Assembly (NCBI GenBank): GCA_937949615.1
Contig: CALEDQ010000005.1
Span: 310,001 to 374,000, forward strand
Source: an uncultured bacterium
GTDB lineage: Bacteria; Muiribacteriota; Ozemobacteria; Ozemobacterales; Ozemobacteraceae
Length of the DNA: 64,000 nt
Reading direction: 5' to 3'
Part shown: piece after piece, positions 25,893-33,931 of the stretch
How positions within the stretch are numbered: the first letter of the stretch is position 1
Layout of the letters: the number at the start of each line of letters is the position of its first letter
The notes under the pieces: model-generated
Told to the model about the DNA's origin: nothing
Databases searched by the model: none
The model's input: only the letters and a program-made list of their open reading frames with translations
Program-made: the position numbers and the translations under genes

Positions 25893-28786
25893 GTTCCCTG
25901 AGTCGGCAGCTGCGGATTCTGCTGGGCCTCGACCTTGATGCGGTTAAGCATTTTCGCAGCGTAAATGCCCTGCTGGCTTTTGGGCCCGGCGGCCTTGGCG
26001 ACCTTCATGAAAACCTGAGCCGCTTCGCGGTAAGCGCGGCGCCGGTAATAGACCATGCCGAGATTGAGTTTGAGCGTGATATCTTCGGGGCTGATACCGG
26101 TTGCCATCACGTAGGCCTTGGTGGCATCGATGAGTTTGCCGGTTTTGTAATAGAGGTTGCCGAGAGCCGAATACACATAGGCTGCCCGCGGATTGATCCT
26201 GACCGCGTCTTTGAGAAATTTTTCGGCTTCGCGCATCGCTCCCTGACGCATCTGCTTCATACCTTCGTTAAACGCCTTCTGGAAAAGCTCCTGCTGCTTG
26301 CGGGCGTTGGCGATGGCTTTTTCGGTTCTGCTGAATTCTTCCGGCGGCAGTATCGATTCAAGGGCGGCAAGCGCGTCGCGGCTGATAATCGGGTCTTTGT
26401 CTTTAAGGGCTTGAATCAGCACGGTTCTGGCCGTGGCGGCGCGCAGAGTGCCGAGAGCTCTGATCGCGACCCGGCGTTCATCCCAGTTGGTTTCCGGCTG
26501 GGCCATTTTGATGAATTCTGGGATGATTTCAGGGTTGCCGAGTTCGGCGAGCGCCTCGATATAAGCCAGGCGCGCGTCGCTTTCCTTTTCGCGGTCGAAG
26601 CGTTTTTTGAGCTCTTCATAGCAGCGCGGGTGGCTGGTGCGCGCCAGGGCTTTGATAATGTGATTCTTCAGATCGAGATTGTCTTCGTCGAGCAGCTTGA
26701 GCAGGTCGATAAAAGCGCGATTGACGCGCATTTCACCGAGAATTCTGATCGCCTGAAATTTAAGCGACCATGACTCACGCTGCAGTGTCGAAATCAGCCC
26801 CGGAACCGCACGATCATCACCTATGCGGCCCAGTGAAACGATGGCGGCCATGGCGAGATCTTCGTCGTCGTCTTCAAGTGCTTCGGTAAGGGCGCTTACC
26901 GCTGAATTGTCGCCAAGAATGCCGAGGGTTTCGGCCGCAGCAATGCGGGCCGGCCAGTATTCATCTTTAAGGTGTGGCTGTACGGCAGCGCTGTCGTCTG
27001 AAGAGCCGATCTGGCCAAGACAGAGAATCGCCTGTCGCCTGATTTCTTCAGATTTGCTCTGCAGCAGCTGAATTATCTGCGGGCGCGCCTCATTTTTAAA
27101 GCCGAGCAGGGTGCGGCGGATCCAGTAATTGACGTGCTCGTCGAATTTGCCAAGGTTTCTGAGCAGACGCGGCACGATCAATTCTGGCTGCATACGCTGA
27201 AAGGTACTGCAGACACTTTCGAGCAGGCTGCGTTTTTCGCTTTTAAATAATGCGAACAGATCATCGATAATTTCAGCGCCATAATTGGCAAGTGCTTTTT
27301 GTGCCGCATCGCGGATCGACTCGGAAGCATCTTCAAGAGCTTTGAACAGCAATGGCAGCGACATGCTCGATCTGATCTTGCCAAGCGAACGCAGAACCCA
27401 GTAGCGTGTTTCGGAATCGGAGGTGTCGGTGGCGAGCACCGAGAGCTCCATTAACGCTTCTTCGCCGTAGCTGCCGAGTACATCTGAAGTGGTTTTTCTG
27501 ATGGTCCAGGAACGGTCTTTGAAAAGCCTTACCAGGTGCGTATAGAAACCGGCAGGTTTGATTTCACCGATCGAGCGCAGGGCCCAGTATCTGACGTCTT
27601 CTTCGGCAGAATTCAGGGCTTTTAGAAGACTCGGCACCGCCTTGCCGCCGAAGCTGGTGATAGCTTTGCAGGCATGCTTGCGCACGACCCAGGCCGGGTC
27701 GAGGAAACGTTCGATGATGTTTGGCAGGGCGTCGGGGTTTTTGTAAAAGCTCATGGCTTCGAGAGCCGCCATGCGAATTTCGGGGTCGGGGTCAGCCAGA
27801 AACTTGCGGATCTCAGGATAGGCGCTTTTCTCGTGCATTTTGCCGAGAATCTTGATTGCCCAGTAACGTCTTTCCTTGTCCTGGCTTTCGAGAGCCGAAA
27901 CCAACGGAAAAACCGCCTCGCTGCCCATATCGGTCAACGCCTGGGCCGCAAGAGCTCTCCCCATCCAGTATTCACTTGACAGCGAGTCCATCAGATACGG
28001 AATCGAATGGGTACCGAAATCTTTGAGAATTTCGTAGATCAGGTCTCTGATCATTTCAGATGGCTGCGACAGTGCTTCGAAAAGTTTGGCTGCGACATTG
28101 GGGTCGCCGATTTCTCTGAGGGCGCGCAGGGCAGCGATTCTGACACCTATGTCGCGGTCCTGCAGTTTTTCGAGAAGAATCTTCGTATGTGTGCGGTCAC
28201 GGAGATGCCCAAGACAAATTGCTGCCCAGAATCTGACGTTGGAATCGTTGTCTTCAACAGCTGATTTGAGGGCTTCAGCGGCACCTTTGCCCATTTTGCC
28301 GACGGCGATGGCAGATCTTGAGCGGATTTTCCAGGATTTGTCGCCGAACTGCCTTATCAACAGAGCAAGACTGGCACGCGGGTGGCGGGCCAGACTGCGG
28401 GCTGCCATCCCGGCGACTTCGTCGCGCGGGTCACGCATCAGGGTCATCAGACCATCAGTGGCTTCACTGGTGTCGCAGCTACCTAGAGCATGGGCGACGC
28501 GCAGGCGAACATCAGCTGATTTGTCACGCACGAGCGGCAGAAGCAGGTCTGGCAGATTCCCGGGATTGATGAGCCCAAGAGCTTCGATAGCGGCGCAGCG
28601 CACTTCACGCGAACGGTCATTCATCACGGTGGCGAGGGGTTCTACAGCAATCGGGGTTTTCAGTTTTCCGAGGGCTTTGACTGCTTTGAGGCGTTTGGTA
28701 ATAAGAGTTGACCTCAAATCGGTTACGAGATCTTCTATTTCTTTCTGAATCTGCGTATCAACTTTGAATTGCGATTTAACCGTCAT
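25889..28786 (-). CDS. large HEAT-repeat protein with C-terminal TPRs
   Basis: 965 residues from ATG 28786, chosen because GAGAGG lies just upstream; an ATG at 28819 is also open. About 25 HEAT/PBS-lyase-like repeats fill residues 25-800, with recurring elements such as VRYWALRSIGEI and IRDAAQKALANYG. A charged helix and two or three TPR units (about 850-950) with YSALGNLYYKTGKLIDA follow. It has no signal peptide, so it is probably a cytoplasmic scaffold. The DNRLRE-like gene follows in the same transcript. The repeated form resembles solenoid proteins common in signalling-rich bacteria; the partner is unknown. Confidence 0.88.
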   Translation of the reverse strand: MTVKSQFKVDTQIQKEIEDLVTDLRSTLITKRLKAVKALGKLKTPIAVEPLATVMNDRSREVRCAAIEALGLINPGNLPDLLLPLVRDKSADVRLRVAHALGSCDTSEATDGLMTLMRDPRDEVAGMAARSLARHPRASLALLIRQFGDKSWKIRSRSAIAVGKMGKGAAEALKSAVEDNDSNVRFWAAICLGHLRDRTHTKILLEKLQDRDIGVRIAALRALREIGDPNVAAKLFEALSQPSEMIRDLIYEILKDFGTHSIPYLMDSLSSEYWMGRALAAQALTDMGSEAVFPLVSALESQDKERRYWAIKILGKMHEKSAYPEIRKFLADPDPEIRMAALEAMSFYKNPDALPNIIERFLDPAWVVRKHACKAITSFGGKAVPSLLKALNSAEEDVRYWALRSIGEIKPAGFYTHLVRLFKDRSWTIRKTTSDVLGSYGEEALMELSVLATDTSDSETRYWVLRSLGKIRSSMSLPLLFKALEDASESIRDAAQKALANYGAEIIDDLFALFKSEKRSLLESVCSTFQRMQPELIVPRLLRNLGKFDEHVNYWIRRTLLGFKNEARPQIIQLLQSKSEEIRRQAILCLGQIGSSDDSAAVQPHLKDEYWPARIAAAETLGILGDNSAVSALTEALEDDDEDLAMAAIVSLGRIGDDRAVPGLISTLQRESWSLKFQAIRILGEMRVNRAFIDLLKLLDEDNLDLKNHIIKALARTSHPRCYEELKKRFDREKESDARLAYIEALAELGNPEIIPEFIKMAQPETNWDERRVAIRALGTLRAATARTVLIQALKDKDPIISRDALAALESILPPEEFSRTEKAIANARKQQELFQKAFNEGMKQMRQGAMREAEKFLKDAVRINPRAAYVYSALGNLYYKTGKLIDATKAYVMATGISPEDITLKLNLGMVYYRRRAYREAAQVFMKVAKAAGPKSQQGIYAAKMLNRIKVEAQQNPQLPTQGT

Positions 28787-28918
28787 TTTCAACCTCTCTG
28801 TATAGAAAGAAAATTGCATCAGGCAGTCAGCCCGGAAGATAAAATACCATATTATCAGCCCGTCATACCCAACTCTTTTTCACAAATGCTTGAGGCTCTG
28901 CCGGTTTTTGGCTGGGTG

Positions 28919-28947
28919 TTGACCAAAATGGGTTTAGTATATATCAT
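28919..28947 (+). promoter_or_regulatory. sigma-70-like promoter of the 28983 operon
   Basis: TTGACC (28919-28924), a 17-base spacer, TATCAT (28942-28947). The expected start near 28954 gives a leader of about 29 bases ending in a GGGGGAAG Shine-Dalgarno before ATG 28983. Confidence 0.7.
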
Positions 28948-28982
28948 GGCGCTGTTATGACCTTGCATATTAGGGGGAAGTT

Positions 28983-29837
28983 ATGAAGAGGCTTTCTATC
29001 GCGTTTCTGGTTACTTTCTGCATGTTTATTGCCGCTTTTGCAGGTGCAGCCGACGTTAACACCGGTCTCAACGATGACGTTATCGTTGCCGGAGAACCGC
29101 CTGTTACAGGCTATGTAATCGACTGCCACAACCGCATTCTTGAATTCGTAATTGGCACACGCATGACCGTCGCTCAGAAAGAAACTTTTCTGAACGCCAT
29201 CACCGCCGAAGTCTCAACTATGAACAGAGAAGACCGCGACAATTTTGTGCAGGTGATCGAACTGGTCGATTCGCTCTCACAGCTGGGCGAAGAAGATCGG
29301 GAAGAAATCCGCCAGGATCTCGAAAAGGACTTTCTGGAAAGTGCCGCCGCTCTTTCCGATGACGCCGCCGCCAAACAGTTTATGGCGCTGAAAAACGACA
29401 GTTTCAAGCTGGTTGTCGATCAGGCTGAATTCAACGTGACCAATCAGTCGGTTGAAGCTCTCTCTGAATACCTGGCTTTTATTGCAAACCCAGAAAAGCC
29501 GATCTGGCCGGATGCAAAAGCTATCGATGCCATCAAGGTAAGAGTTAAGGCCGGTTTTGCCGCTCTTAAAGACGAAGAACGCCAGGCTCTCGATGACTTT
29601 CAGCTCACCTGGTATCTGATTCGCGCCGCCTGGCAGGGTACTGCCGATGCCGCCAAAAAAGACGCCTGGCGCAAGGGTTTTGCTGCTCTTGGTCTTAAAG
29701 CCGGCGAAGTTCCTGAAGTCAATCAGATTAAAGCCGCCATTTCGACAGATGTCTATGGCGATATGCTCGACGCCGCTACCCAGATGGGTGTTGCCCCCCT
29801 GGAATGGTCTGCCAGCACTACTCTTAAAATCTGGTAA
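28983..29837 (+). CDS. secreted helical protein of unknown function
   Basis: 284 residues with a signal peptide cleaved after about residue 22 (FAGAA). The mature protein is mainly helical and acidic, with no cysteine pairs or lipobox. I do not recognise the family. It has a strong promoter and Shine-Dalgarno, and the next gene, 15 bases downstream, is a LURP-one/scramblase-like protein, so both are likely co-expressed. Confidence 0.7.
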   Translation: MKRLSIAFLVTFCMFIAAFAGAADVNTGLNDDVIVAGEPPVTGYVIDCHNRILEFVIGTRMTVAQKETFLNAITAEVSTMNREDRDNFVQVIELVDSLSQLGEEDREEIRQDLEKDFLESAAALSDDAAAKQFMALKNDSFKLVVDQAEFNVTNQSVEALSEYLAFIANPEKPIWPDAKAIDAIKVRVKAGFAALKDEERQALDDFQLTWYLIRAAWQGTADAAKKDAWRKGFAALGLKAGEVPEVNQIKAAISTDVYGDMLDAATQMGVAPLEWSASTTLKIW

Positions 29838-29852
29838 GCCAGGAGACAAACC

Positions 29853-30431
29853 ATGGCTTCAATACCGATGAAAAAAAAGTATTTCGTCAGAGAGCTGGTT
29901 GGCGCAACCAGTGTTGGCGAATACTACCTGATCGCCGACCCCGAGAATGATCGTGGTCTGGCTATGGTCGAAGAACAGACGCCGATGTCGCAGGTCGTCG
30001 CCCGGGCATTTCTCGATAAGGCATTTCTGCCGGTGACCCTGGTGATGAAAAATGTCGAAGGTGGCGAAGTCCTGAAAATTACCAAACCGGTTTCACTGCT
30101 GAAATCGGTTTTTACGGTTCATAATGCCGACGGCAAGGTGCTGTGTGTTTTTAAGCACTGTGTTTCTCTGTTTCGCCCGGTGGTAAGTGTCGAAGATGGA
30201 AACGGCCAGTCTCTCGGCGCTATCGAAGGCTGCTGGAAATTCAGGCTGTTCCAGTTCAGAGATAACAACGGTAATGGCATTGCCACCATCAGGCATCTTT
30301 ACGGTGGTATCACCCGCGAACTGCTGACAACCGCCGACGATTACGAAGTCGATATTCACTCTGACTCTTCAATGAACCTGATAAGTCTTGCAGCAACGAT
30401 CTGCATCGACTTCATGTTTCACGAAAGCTGA
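29853..30431 (+). CDS. LURP-one-related / scramblase-family beta-barrel protein
   Basis: 192 residues. The pattern of paired beta strands (KKKYFVRELVGATSVGEYYL, then LKITKPVSLLKSVFTVHNADG, then LGAIEGCWKF and FQFRDNNGNGIATI) matches the tubby-like LURP-one/phospholipid scramblase fold. The family binds lipids in eukaryotes; the bacterial role is unclear. AGGAGA before the ATG supports the start. The C-terminus (SLAATICIDFMF) is hydrophobic and may sit against the membrane, as in scramblases. It meets the aminopeptidase gene convergently with one base between the stops and no obvious terminator. Confidence 0.72.
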   Translation: MASIPMKKKYFVRELVGATSVGEYYLIADPENDRGLAMVEEQTPMSQVVARAFLDKAFLPVTLVMKNVEGGEVLKITKPVSLLKSVFTVHNADGKVLCVFKHCVSLFRPVVSVEDGNGQSLGAIEGCWKFRLFQFRDNNGNGIATIRHLYGGITRELLTTADDYEVDIHSDSSMNLISLAATICIDFMFHES

Positions 30432-30432
30432 T

Positions 30433-31323
30433 TCAGAGCAGACCAAGCTTTTTTGCACGACGCCTGGCCCACATCTGGGTCAGGCGTCCGCTTATATTGG
30501 CAATATTGAGCGCTGTCGCCAGATGTTTCTCGTAAAAAGGCGTCAGATAGGCAAGACGAACGAGCTGCCAGTAGAGAGTGTGAATATTGTCACTCGAAAA
30601 ATGCAGTTCATCATCTTCGCCCGGAAAATTCCAGCTTTTGCGCAGCCTGGCGGCGGCTTTTTCGCCGTCCCGCATTTTTACAACTGCTTTGAATGGCCCG
30701 TCTGGTATAAACAGCCTTTCGGCTGCCCCGCTCAGCGAGCTGACGGCAGCATCGGCAAGGTTCTGCCTGATGTTCTGTGGTGTTTCGGCAAGCGGCTTGT
30801 TGACCGTAAAAGTTTTAATGTGCTTTATCGCTCTGACGGCCTGATTACAGGCGGTTTCACAGCCGGAAAAAAACGTCGGAACCAGCCCGGCCGGTGCTAC
30901 CGATGCCGCAAACAACTCGGCTTCGGTCAGCGGTTCGCCGTTCACGAGAATTCTGGCAAATTTTGAAGTCAGGGTGTGAGGCAAAAAGCCGTCTGTGCCA
31001 GAGGCTGCATGCATGCCGGTCATCAAGAGATAATTGAAGCCCCTGGCTTCGCCGATGCCGATAATCGGGCCAATCTGATAGCCCTGGTCTATTTCGATGC
31101 CTTCGTCGATCAATTCTCTGAACAGGTTATAGCCGGTGCGGTGAAAATCCTTGACCCTGACCCGGCTGACACCACTGTTGAGCAGTTGCCGTCCGATCTG
31201 GTCAATATCGCGCGACATTTCGACGCAGGCTCTGACCCAGCCATCGTTGAACAGCTGTGAATCCTGGCGGTTGTGACAGCCGGTCGAACCTTCGATATCG
31301 GCAATGATGAATACCGAAGTCAT
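30433..31323 (-). CDS. M55 D-aminopeptidase-like metalloprotease (DppA family)
   Basis: 296 residues. All five DppA metal ligands are in place: Asp9 and Glu11 (ADIEGSTG), His61 (KDFHRTG), His105 (TGMHAASG) and Glu134 (PLTEAELF). DppA cleaves D-amino-acid dipeptides and is self-compartmentalising; here a role in recycling cell-wall D-peptides is likely but inferred. There is no signal peptide. The ATG overlaps the stop of the upstream YitT-type gene by ATGA, so the two share a transcript. The C-terminal 90 residues extend beyond the classic catalytic core. Confidence 0.85.
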   Translation of the reverse strand: MTSVFIIADIEGSTGCHNRQDSQLFNDGWVRACVEMSRDIDQIGRQLLNSGVSRVRVKDFHRTGYNLFRELIDEGIEIDQGYQIGPIIGIGEARGFNYLLMTGMHAASGTDGFLPHTLTSKFARILVNGEPLTEAELFAASVAPAGLVPTFFSGCETACNQAVRAIKHIKTFTVNKPLAETPQNIRQNLADAAVSSLSGAAERLFIPDGPFKAVVKMRDGEKAAARLRKSWNFPGEDDELHFSSDNIHTLYWQLVRLAYLTPFYEKHLATALNIANISGRLTQMWARRRAKKLGLL

Positions 31324-32213
31324 TCTTCTTCAGCGACTTTCTGAAATCTGACTTCGTCTTCGAGCTTGGTAAAACCGTGCCCGATGACCTGGCGGGCATC
31401 ACCGACAATTACGAAGGCTTTCGGGTCGTTATCGTAGACGATGCGGCGCAATATCGGTAGTTCTCCACGACGAATGGCTGTTAAAAGCACCCCGACCGGT
31501 TTCCCTGAATACATGCCGATCCCTTCGAGGCTGGTAACGCCGCGGTGCAGTTCTTCGATAATCGCCCAGCCGATGACATCCGACTGTTTTGAAATGATCG
31601 TCACGGTTCTGAAGACCGACATGCCTTCCAGTACGGCGTCGATGACCTTGCTGGTGAAAAAGACGGTGATCAGGCCGTAAAGTGCAAGCTCGGCCCCGAA
31701 GGTGAAACCGGCCAGACCGGTGACGATAATGTTCGAGACGAGTGTGACATCGCCAATCGGAATGCGGTATTTGTAGTGAAGTATCTGGCTGACGATATCC
31801 ATGCCGCCGCTGGTGCCACCGGCTTTAAAGGTGATGCCAACCCCGATGCCCGAAAGAATGCCGCCATAAAGACCGGCAAGAATCGGGTTGGTGGTCATCG
31901 GTGCCACCGGTATGACGTTCATCATGACTTCAATGGCGGCCGAGTTGACGATGATCGAGAAGAGGGTTTTCCAGGCAGAACCGCGCCCGATAATTTTTGC
32001 CTGCATGGCAATCAGAACGATGTTGCAGATAAGAATGGTAAAGCCCACGGGCATTTTGACGACGAAAAAAAGTATCGTGGCAATGCCGGAGATGCCTCCC
32101 GGGGCGATCCGGTTCGGCACGGTAAAGGCGGTCATGCTGAATGCAAGCAGCAGTGCACCTGAAATCAGATAAAAAATATCGAGCGGCCGAACAGTATCAG
32201 AAGGTTTTGCCAT
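31320..32213 (-). CDS. YitT-family membrane protein (DUF161/DUF2179)
   Basis: 297 residues. Five or six membrane helices fill residues 10-190, with the family motifs APGGISGIATI and KAGGTSGGMDIV. A cytoplasmic DUF2179 domain occupies 205-290 (TIISKQSDVIGWAI, then GVLLTAIRRGELPILRRIV). The family is widespread and its substrate unknown; some members affect antibiotic or amino-acid transport. A CGGAG Shine-Dalgarno precedes the ATG. Coupling to an M55 peptidase gene hints at a peptide or D-amino-acid uptake and processing pair, which is inference. Confidence 0.9.
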   Translation of the reverse strand: MAKPSDTVRPLDIFYLISGALLLAFSMTAFTVPNRIAPGGISGIATILFFVVKMPVGFTILICNIVLIAMQAKIIGRGSAWKTLFSIIVNSAAIEVMMNVIPVAPMTTNPILAGLYGGILSGIGVGITFKAGGTSGGMDIVSQILHYKYRIPIGDVTLVSNIIVTGLAGFTFGAELALYGLITVFFTSKVIDAVLEGMSVFRTVTIISKQSDVIGWAIIEELHRGVTSLEGIGMYSGKPVGVLLTAIRRGELPILRRIVYDNDPKAFVIVGDARQVIGHGFTKLEDEVRFQKVAEEE

Positions 32214-32249
32214 GCAATCTCCGGTTTAATCGGTTTGGAAATCGCGGGC

Positions 32250-32278
32250 ATTCTAGCACAGAAAAATACGGCTAACAA
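32250..32278 (-). promoter_or_regulatory. extended -10 promoter of the yitT-type/M55 operon
   Basis: Minus strand: TTGTTA (32278-32273), a 17-base spacer, TAGAAT (32255-32250) preceded by TGC, an extended -10. The leader is about 30 bases. Around it, 32214-32374 also holds two short GC hairpins (32281-32296 and 32322-32349) without T-runs. Confidence 0.6.
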
Positions 32279-32374
32279 TCCCGGGGCAATTCCCGGCAGC
32301 TGATTGTCTGCTTGATTTTGCCACGGGGTTAAGTTAGCATGAACCCGTGACCTGAAAGTGGCAAACGCCTTTTG

Positions 32375-32509
32375 TCAGTCTTCGTTATTGAACTGGCCGC
32401 GGTAAAATATGACGAATTTGCAGTGGCTGCAGTTGAGCGTAAAATAGGGGGTCTGACGACCGGTATGAGATCTGCGAATCATCGGAGCATTGCATTGTGG
32501 GCAAAGCAT
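32375..32509 (-). CDS. 44-residue zinc-ribbon protein
   Basis: This short gene begins MLCPQCNAPM and ends with a CSHC pair and FYRGQFNNED. Two CxxC knuckles (Cys3/Cys6 and Cys27/Cys30), 20 residues apart, make a compact zinc ribbon. GGAGG lies six bases upstream of the ATG, an ideal spacing, which strongly supports translation. It lies upstream of the YitT-type gene on the same strand but is separated by a hairpin and by that gene's own promoter. Likely a small nucleic-acid or protein-binding zinc protein; the partner is unknown. Confidence 0.75.
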   Translation of the reverse strand: MLCPQCNAPMIRRSHTGRQTPYFTLNCSHCKFVIFYRGQFNNED

Positions 32510-32571
32510 AGGGTGCCTCCATTATCTGATTACATTTTTCCCTGTCCTGATAAATATATCGGCATAATTCC

Positions 32572-33930
32572 ATGAAAAATTCAGTCTTTTTTTTATCAAA
32601 AAATTCACGCTCGGGAAAAGCGCAGACCCGCTATCTGGCCGGCCTGGTCGCCGGGCTGCTCATGCTGGTTCTCGCCTTCTGGCTGCACCGTTTTCCACAG
32701 CGGCAGGCAAGACTGGTTGCTGAAGCCAGGTCACAGGCAATCATTCAGATTGCAGTTGCAGCGGCGGCCCGCCCGGCTGTCAATGTTAAAAACTCTCTGA
32801 CTCTTCTTGCCCGGTTGCCGGTGCTGCGCCAGTTCAATACTGGCAGGGGACTGGTAGAAGATATTGGCGAATGGCGCAGTGATTTTACTCTGCTGCTCGA
32901 ATCATTTGAAGCACCTCTGGCTTCCATGTGGCAGGAATTTATCGATGCCGGCCGTGGACTTGAGTGGTGGCAGAGTATCCCAGATGCCGCACTGATGCGT
33001 TTCTGGAGCCTTGGAACCTTTGGCTGCCTGCAGTTTGAAAATGAAGAAGATCAACCCCCTTTCGGTCTGGTCTCAATTTCAGAAGAAGAACACGCAAGAA
33101 TTTCGCTTATGGCAGGCATCGTTCCAGAAACCATGCGTTGGCTTACCGCCGGTTTCGATCATTTTTTTGTTCCGCTTTCACAGACCTTGAAATTTGCCGG
33201 TATGCTGCCCGGCTTATATTCCAGCAGTGACCAGCCTGCCACCCCGGTGCAAAATCTTCTGGCCCTGATGCTCGATGATGGCCAGATCCGTGCTCTGGCG
33301 CTGAAAAATCTTTCGGGTAATATACTTGCTGTTGCCGGCGATGCTGAACTCTTTGCTTCAGATCCTGACGATCGTGACTGCCGAACGATCAAAGGCGGAG
33401 TTCCATTTTTCTGCGGCCCGGTTACTTATAATCAACAGCAGAAACGACCGGTGTGGTGGGTTGCCGTTCCGGTGCGTAACGAATTCCGGCAGCCGGTAGC
33501 CTGTCTTTCGGCAATGGTCGACGTCAGTTATCTCAGTGAAATGGCCGATAAAACCAGTTCTGGCCCAGACAGCCTCGTTTTTACCGAACGCAGCGGCGTT
33601 GCTATTGGTCATCACGACCCTCAGATAGTTGCGCAGCAGGTTAATCTGAGCGCTGCACTGCTGCCCATCGCAGAAATAGAAGAGAAGCCGATCAGCGGCG
33701 TTGCGCGTCGAAATGATCGGGTGCTTCTGCAGACTGCCGCATCATTGAAACATTCAGGCCTGCGCTATCTGCCCGACTGGTATATCTTTATCCAGACCGA
33801 TCTCACGCATGAAAATTATATCGATGATTATCTGATTCTGCTGTGTGTAATTCTGCTTGCTGCAACTGGTGTGTATGTTTTATCCTGTTGCGTTGTACGT
33901 ATAACCAATTCATCCTTTGAGGAAAGATAA
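32572..33930 (+). CDS. two-helix membrane protein with periplasmic sensor-like domain
   Basis: 452 residues. One membrane helix is at about 22-40, a periplasmic region of about 370 residues follows, and a second helix lies at about 420-442 before a 10-residue cytoplasmic tail. The periplasmic part has the look of a double Cache/PAS-like sensor (VWWVAVPVRNEFRQPVACLSAMVD, DSLVFTERSGVAIGH). No kinase, HAMP, cyclase or methyl-acceptor domain follows, so signalling must pass to a partner. The next gene begins two bases after the stop, and the operon ends in a diguanylate cyclase. The start lacks a clear Shine-Dalgarno. Confidence 0.65.
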   Translation: MKNSVFFLSKNSRSGKAQTRYLAGLVAGLLMLVLAFWLHRFPQRQARLVAEARSQAIIQIAVAAAARPAVNVKNSLTLLARLPVLRQFNTGRGLVEDIGEWRSDFTLLLESFEAPLASMWQEFIDAGRGLEWWQSIPDAALMRFWSLGTFGCLQFENEEDQPPFGLVSISEEEHARISLMAGIVPETMRWLTAGFDHFFVPLSQTLKFAGMLPGLYSSSDQPATPVQNLLALMLDDGQIRALALKNLSGNILAVAGDAELFASDPDDRDCRTIKGGVPFFCGPVTYNQQQKRPVWWVAVPVRNEFRQPVACLSAMVDVSYLSEMADKTSSGPDSLVFTERSGVAIGHHDPQIVAQQVNLSAALLPIAEIEEKPISGVARRNDRVLLQTAASLKHSGLRYLPDWYIFIQTDLTHENYIDDYLILLCVILLAATGVYVLSCCVVRITNSSFEER

Positions 33931-33931
33931 A

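Noticed and set aside
32322..32349. Hairpin after the 44-residue zinc-ribbon gene as a terminator
   Set aside because: The stem has a bulge and neither side carries a T-run, so intrinsic termination is unlikely.
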